From Pseudomonadota bacterium (GTDB taxonomy: Bacteria > Myxococcota > Polyangia > Polyangiales > Polyangiaceae), in contig JAEZYO010000453.1 in assembly GCA_023419055.1 (NCBI GenBank), positions 1-9,918 of the forward strand: a DNA stretch of 9,918 nt. Direction: 5' to 3'. Of the stretch, positions 6,543 through 9,918 are shown in pieces (the first letter of the stretch is position 1; the number at the start of each line of letters is the position of its first letter). Under the pieces are notes generated by a model. That model did not search any database, had not been told where the DNA came from, and saw only the letters and a list, made by a program, of their open reading frames with translations. The translations under genes and the position numbers were made by a program.

Positions 6543-7587
6543 CGACCCTCCAGAGCGCGTCCAGGAACCAGCGACGAGAGTCGTAGTACCAGCCGGTCGG
6601 CTCGAAGCCCGACCTCTCGGCGAACGAGCGAACGTCGCGCTCGCGGTACTTGCACGAGACCTCCGTCTGTATCGCCTCCCAGGCCATGAACTGGACGCGC
6701 TCGCCCGCGACGTGCACGACCTGGTCGCGCTCGCTGACGAGGTAGCTCTCCATGGCCCCGAGCTGCGGGTTGTAGCGCGCGAGGTGCCGGAAGGAGTCGA
6801 GATCGAAGTCGGCGTCGAGCTCTCGATTCAAGCGGCGCAAGAGGTTGCGATTGAATTCCGCAGTAATTCCCTCGTCGTCGTCGTAGGCGCGCTGCAAGAG
6901 CTCGGGATCCTTCAAGAGGTCGAAGCCGAGCAGCAGCTGGTCGCCCGGCGCGAGGGCGCCTCGCCACGTGGAGAGCAGGTTCACGGCATCGAACGCCTCC
7001 AGGTTGCCGATGTTCGAGCCCAAAAACAGCGCGAGCCGGCGGCGACCGGGGTAGCGCTCCGCGGCCTCCGCGAGCCCGTTCAGGTAGTCGCCCTCGACCG
7101 CGGCGAACGGCATCTCGGGCAGCCGCTCGAGGTGCGCGCGCTCGAGCTCCTCGAGCGCCGCGTGCGAAACGTCGACGGGCACGTAGGCGACCTCCTTCGC
7201 GACCCCCGAGAGCGCTCGGAGGAGAAGCACGGTCTTCGAGCCGTCGCCCGCCCCGAGGTCCACGACCGTCACGCGCTCGCCTCGAAAGCCGTGAGCGATG
7301 GCGTGCGCGTGGGTTCGAAAGACCTCCTCCTCCGCGCGCGACAGGTAGTAGCTCGGCAGCTCCATGATGCGCTGGAAGATCCGGCTCCCTTCCGCGTCGT
7401 AGAGCGCCGAGGAACAGATCCGCTTCGGCACGCGGCGCAGGCCCGCGAGCACCTCGCGCGCGAGCGCCTCGTTCATGAAGCGGCGAGGCGCGCTGGGGCG
7501 CGACCGCTGCGTCAGCGCCCTCGCCACACCCGGGTCGTCCGGACACCCTGCGTGAAGTTCCGCGATGCTTGTTTTCAGCGTGGACAT
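6523..7587 (-). CDS. egtD: L-histidine N-alpha-methyltransferase EgtD
   Basis: EgtD adds three methyl groups from S-adenosylmethionine to the alpha-amino group of histidine to give hercynine, the substrate of EgtB. With the start used here it has 354 residues, slightly longer than the usual roughly 320. Visible motifs are LYDAEGSRIFQRIMELPSYY (62-81), the SAM-binding loop VVDLGAGDGSKT (108-119), FLGSNIGNLEAF (188-199) and EAIQTEVSCKY (304-314). By motif spacing, N192, M279, E309 and S311 match the histidine-contacting residues known as N166, M252, E282 and S284 in Mycobacterium EgtD, which supports histidine as substrate. ATG 7587 is preferred; TTG 7611 would add 8 residues, and ATG 7476 would remove 37 but leave the conserved core intact. 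None has a strong ribosome site. The hemerythrin-like stop codon lies 46 bp upstream, so the gene is probably co-transcribed with it and with egtB. Confidence 0.93.
   Translation of the reverse strand: MSTLKTSIAELHAGCPDDPGVARALTQRSRPSAPRRFMNEALAREVLAGLRRVPKRICSSALYDAEGSRIFQRIMELPSYYLSRAEEEVFRTHAHAIAHGFRGERVTVVDLGAGDGSKTVLLLRALSGVAKEVAYVPVDVSHAALEELERAHLERLPEMPFAAVEGDYLNGLAEAAERYPGRRRLALFLGSNIGNLEAFDAVNLLSTWRGALAPGDQLLLGFDLLKDPELLQRAYDDDEGITAEFNRNLLRRLNRELDADFDLDSFRHLARYNPQLGAMESYLVSERDQVVHVAGERVQFMAWEAIQTEVSCKYRERDVRSFAERSGFEPTGWYYDSRRWFLDALWRVDGSPVA
6546..6551 (-). promoter_or_regulatory. Ribosome binding site of egtB inside egtD
   Basis: On the minus strand GGAGGG sits 3 bases before the ATG at 6542, within the last codons of egtD. 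It supports the ATG start and translational coupling of the two enzymes. Confidence 0.6.
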
Positions 7588-7633
7588 GAACGGCACGGGC
7601 TTGCTCAGCAAGATCGGTGCCGCTCGCCGCCGA

Positions 7634-8341
7634 TCACGCCGCTTGGTCGAGCCGGCGCTTCAGGTCCTGGAACTCGTACTCGGAGAGCGTCAACCTGACG
7701 AGCGCGAGCACGTTCGCGAACACCTCCTCGGGCATCGCGGCCTTCGGCTTCGACAGCAGCGCCACGCGCTCTTCCGGGCGAATGGCCGGGACCATCACGC
7801 GCAGGAACGCCATCATCACGTCGGGCGGGACCGAGCCCACGAGCGCGTCCTCGATGCTCTCGAGCTCCTCGAAGGAATAGAGCTCGTCGAGCAGCGGCTG
7901 GATCACCTCTTCCTCCACGCGCATGTGCTCGAGATCGTCGGCGACGAAGGCGCCGAACTTCTGGTACAGGCGGCGAGCGAGCGCCGGCGCCGTGCTCATG
8001 GGGGCCGACTCGAGCGCGGTCGCGAGAGCGCGGAGCTCGATGATGTCGCGGCGGTGCGCCTCGTGCGCTTCGTCGAGACCGCTGGCCGAGCCCGCGCGGC
8101 GTCGTTCGAGCGCCGGGTGGATGAAGCGATCTTCGTGCTCCATGTGGCTCTCGATCATGCAAAAGAGTCCCTCGAGGTCGTCGAGCAACATCTGGCGCGA
8201 CGTCTTGTCCAGGAGGTCGATCGCGCCCATGCGAGTCAAGAGGCCACACTGGGCGAAGCGGAGGCCCTTGTGCACGGGACCGTAGATGTCGACCTTCGGG
8301 AGCGCGGGGACGGCGGGGGCGGTTTCTTGAGAGCGAGACAT
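7634..8341 (-). CDS. Hemerythrin-like HHE domain protein
   Basis: The 235-residue cytoplasmic protein has the His/Glu pattern of a hemerythrin-type four-helix diiron fold: H24 (VHKGLR), H66-x3-E70 with H69 and H75 in HMEHEDRFIHP, H93/H96 in EAHEAHRRD, and H139-x3-E143 in LEHMRVEEE. The family reversibly binds O2, and also handles NO or repairs iron-sulfur centres (RIC/YtfE-like); which applies cannot be decided from sequence. The C-terminal third (about 155-235) is an additional helical region, beyond the roughly 150 residues of a minimal HHE domain, that I do not recognise. The ATG at 8341 is chosen because AAAGG lies 5 bases upstream (8347-8351); a longer reading to 8413 would run through the palindrome in the leader. 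It is the first gene of the likely hemerythrin-egtD-egtB operon, which suggests a role in oxygen, NO or iron handling linked to ergothioneine, whose EgtB step needs O2 and Fe(II). Confidence 0.88.
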   Translation of the reverse strand: MSRSQETAPAVPALPKVDIYGPVHKGLRFAQCGLLTRMGAIDLLDKTSRQMLLDDLEGLFCMIESHMEHEDRFIHPALERRRAGSASGLDEAHEAHRRDIIELRALATALESAPMSTAPALARRLYQKFGAFVADDLEHMRVEEEVIQPLLDELYSFEELESIEDALVGSVPPDVMMAFLRVMVPAIRPEERVALLSKPKAAMPEEVFANVLALVRLTLSEYEFQDLKRRLDQAA

Positions 8342-8346
8342 GACGA

Positions 8347-8351
8347 CCTTT
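8347..8351 (-). promoter_or_regulatory. Ribosome binding site deciding the hemerythrin-like start
   Basis: AAAGG on the minus strand, 5 bases before the ATG at 8341, supports this start over the longer upstream reading. Confidence 0.55.
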
Positions 8352-8369
8352 CTGGAGGGCGCCCCGAAC

Positions 8370-8391
8370 CGGTCACGTCCGTTCGTGACCG
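8370..8391. promoter_or_regulatory. Perfect 8-6-8 inverted repeat upstream of the hemerythrin-egtDB operon (candidate operator)
   Basis: CGGTCACG (8370-8377) and CGTGACCG (8384-8391) are exact reverse complements separated by 6 bases. The element lies 29-50 bp upstream of the hemerythrin-like start, between that gene and the upstream regulator gene. Arm length, spacing and position fit a dimeric repressor or activator site in the promoter or 5' leader. The adjacent winged-helix protein is the first candidate to bind it. As RNA it could instead fold as an 8-bp hairpin; no T-run follows, so a classical terminator is unlikely. No database operator was matched. Confidence 0.5.
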
Positions 8392-8473
8392 CTCGAGCAA
8401 CCCGAGGGCCCACTCTGCGACTTTCCCGCGCCCCGCGTTCCTAAATGGCCCCTCAGGAGATCCTAAGAAGACA

Positions 8474-8509
8474 CTAACCCGCGCGGGAGGACGGCTCGCT
8501 AACCCGCGC
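8474..8509. repeat. 11-bp direct repeat at the 3' end of the regulator gene
   Basis: CTAACCCGCGC occurs at 8474-8484 and again at 8499-8509, 25 bp apart start to start. The second copy contains the stop codon of the regulator gene. The first copy is part of a 10-bp self-complementary CCCGCGCGGG (8478-8487). It could be a protein-binding pair in the intergenic promoter region or just local duplication. Confidence 0.35.
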
Positions 8510-9875
8510 TCTGCTTCTCGACGAGCTCGATGGTGCAGCCGACCTCGATCGCGAAGCGACCCCGCTTGGTGGGGACGAGCTTCACGTCCGGACACTTCTC
8601 TTCGAGCCGGCGCCTGAGCAAGATCAGGCGACTTTCGAGGTTGTCCTTGATCGGCGGCAAGCCGAGCGACTGATCGAGGCGAAGCTCGCGGTTGGAGAAC
8701 TCGCTGCGCTTCTCTTGCTGGTAACCCGTCAGGATCTTCCACAGGATCTTGCCGGGCACGTTGCGGATCAGGTACTCGCCGTCGACGAACACGCAGTCGT
8801 CGTTCTTGAAATACCAGAACACGTGGCGGTGCACGGAGGGCGGCGGCGGAGCGTCGGACGAGTGAGCGAGCTCGCTGCCCTCCTCGACCTCTGCCCGCGC
8901 GCTCATGCGCTCGATGGCGATCGCGACCTGGTTGGCGATCACCTGGATGAACGCCTCGTGCCACTCCTCGAAGCGCACGGCGTGCGTGCTCTCGAGCGCG
9001 AGCACGCCGATCAGGCGATCTTCGATCACGAGCGGCAAGACGAGCTGCGCCTGGGCGTCCGGCAAGCCGGGCAACGGCACCTCGTGGTTGGGCTCGGCCA
9101 CGCCGAGCTGCTCAGCGCGGTCGCGCACGGCGCGGCCGTAACGGAGCGCCGAGTGCACGCCCGAGAGGCGGATCATCTTGCGCTCGCGCGCCACGGTCCC
9201 GATCAGGCCCTCACCGAGACGAACCTCGGCGCCGACGCCGCTCGCGCCGTATCCGCGGCTCGCGACGGAAAACAGCCGCTCTCCGCTCTCGTCCGGCAAA
9301 AGGACGATGGAGTGCGTGAAGCCGAGCCCTTCGTCGAGGGAGAGCAGCGTCGAGCGCAGGAGCTCGTCCAGGTCGCGCGACTGGTTGATGCGCACCGAGA
9401 CCATCTGCAGGCCGCGGATCTCGCCCAGCGGTCCCGGCGAGACGATCGAGGGCGGCGCGCCGGGATCTTCGGGGATCTTGAAGTCCTCGACCGCCTCGAA
9501 GGAGACGATCTCGTAGATGTCCGCGGAGAGCAGCTTGAACACTCCCGCCATGCCGGAGTGCGACGCGATGGCCTGGATGCGCAGGGCCATCATGTCGAAG
9601 AGCGGACCGGTGTACTCCGAGTGCTCGAAGCGGATCTTCAGGTGGTACGCGTCGAAGTTCACCGGATCGTACATCTGGATCGTCGCGTACGGGTTCTCCG
9701 CGACGTTCTGCCGGGTCTTGTTGAAGAACTGGCAAGAGAGCGCCACGTGCTTCGAGTCGATGTAGTGCACCTGGCTCACGTACGTGACGTTCGGCACCCC
9801 GTCTTTCGAGCAGGTGGCGATGAGCGACGGGATGACGCCCTGGAAGCAGCGAGCGAGCTGAGCCAGCGTCTTCAC
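8499..9875 (-). CDS. Three-domain sensor/regulator: FMN split barrel, GAF, winged helix
   Basis: The 458-residue protein combines three recognisable modules. Residues about 8-135 resemble a pyridoxamine-5'-phosphate-oxidase-like FMN-binding split barrel (PSLIATCSKDGVPNVTYVSQVHYID, residues 16-40, then HVALSCQFFNKTRQNVAENPYATI, 43-66). Residues about 160-323 form a GAF sensory domain (LDELLRSTLLSLDEGLGF, GEGLIGTVARERKMIRL, LVLPLVIEDRLIGVLALES). After a Pro-rich linker, residues about 350-448 resemble an OmpR/PhoB-type winged helix (DGEYLIRNVPGKILWKIL, then NLESRLILLRRRLEE and TKRGRFAIEV). Together they suggest a one-component redox or small-molecule sensor that binds DNA, with no receiver domain. 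The start is GTG, with GAGGAAGG 6 bases upstream (9882-9889). The gene is co-directional with the hemerythrin-egtD-egtB set, 157 bp upstream, and is its likely regulator (inference). Cofactor binding is not proven: the split barrel could be a degenerate ligand domain. Confidence 0.85.
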   Translation of the reverse strand: MKTLAQLARCFQGVIPSLIATCSKDGVPNVTYVSQVHYIDSKHVALSCQFFNKTRQNVAENPYATIQMYDPVNFDAYHLKIRFEHSEYTGPLFDMMALRIQAIASHSGMAGVFKLLSADIYEIVSFEAVEDFKIPEDPGAPPSIVSPGPLGEIRGLQMVSVRINQSRDLDELLRSTLLSLDEGLGFTHSIVLLPDESGERLFSVASRGYGASGVGAEVRLGEGLIGTVARERKMIRLSGVHSALRYGRAVRDRAEQLGVAEPNHEVPLPGLPDAQAQLVLPLVIEDRLIGVLALESTHAVRFEEWHEAFIQVIANQVAIAIERMSARAEVEEGSELAHSSDAPPPPSVHRHVFWYFKNDDCVFVDGEYLIRNVPGKILWKILTGYQQEKRSEFSNRELRLDQSLGLPPIKDNLESRLILLRRRLEEKCPDVKLVPTKRGRFAIEVGCTIELVEKQSAG

Positions 9876-9881
9876 TTCGCA

Positions 9882-9889
9882 CCTTCCTC
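9882..9889 (-). promoter_or_regulatory. Ribosome binding site supporting the GTG start of the regulator
   Basis: GAGGAAGG on the minus strand is spaced 6 bases from GTG 9875. It is the strongest Shine-Dalgarno match in the window and fixes this non-ATG start. Only 29 further bases are available beyond it, and no promoter can be judged. Confidence 0.65.
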
Positions 9890-9918
9890 GACGCGCACGC
9901 CAGCCTTGGGCCCGGGGG

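Noticed and set aside
6362..7546. 394-codon minus-strand frame across egtD
   Set aside because: Shadow of egtD; the composition is Arg/Ala/Gly-rich without any motif.
8342..8413. N-terminal extension of the hemerythrin-like protein
   Set aside because: It would place the inverted repeat inside the coding region; the ATG at 8341 has a well-spaced AAAGG.

Overview
The window is GC-rich, densely coding DNA that reads like a deltaproteobacterial (myxobacterial, Polyangiales-type) chromosome. The signs are a strong G/C bias at third codon positions, several predicted secreted lipoproteins with long Gly/Ser/Thr- or Ala/Pro-rich linkers behind the lipid-anchor cysteine, Cys-rich DxDC repeats fused to an enzyme-like domain, and GTG starts. 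This is inference from style; no 16S or other marker gene is present. No RNA gene, insertion sequence, integrase or CRISPR array was seen.

Left part (1-3534): a plus-strand lipoprotein with an NTF2-like domain (19-1503) is followed by a convergent AraC-family regulator (2441-1635, minus). The regulator is divergent from a secreted glycoside hydrolase family 16 lipoprotein (2527-3534, plus). The 85-bp divergent gap holds both start regions and a small perfect inverted repeat, so the AraC protein could control the hydrolase.

Middle (3535-5248): after a 145-bp spacer with two inverted repeats comes a secreted Cys-rich protein whose C-terminal half is a four-helix diiron (ferritin/rubrerythrin-like) domain. 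A 21-bp in-frame tandem repeat encodes part of its linker. It ends 16 bp from the convergent egtB.

Right part (5265-9875, all minus): a four-gene set reading right to left. It starts with a three-domain sensor/regulator (FMN split barrel + GAF + winged helix), then a hemerythrin-like HHE protein, then EgtD (histidine trimethylation) and EgtB (sulfoxide synthase), the two core enzymes of ergothioneine biosynthesis. egtD and egtB overlap by 20 bp. The hemerythrin gene lies just upstream of egtD and is preceded by a 157-bp leader containing a perfect 8-6-8 inverted repeat that looks like an operator. The most interesting reading is a redox/O2/NO-responsive module: a flavin- or GAF-sensing DNA-binding protein controlling a non-heme diiron O2/NO-binding protein and synthesis of the antioxidant thiol ergothioneine, with a second diiron protein (secreted) encoded convergently next door. 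The parts are recognisable families; their linkage and regulation are inference.
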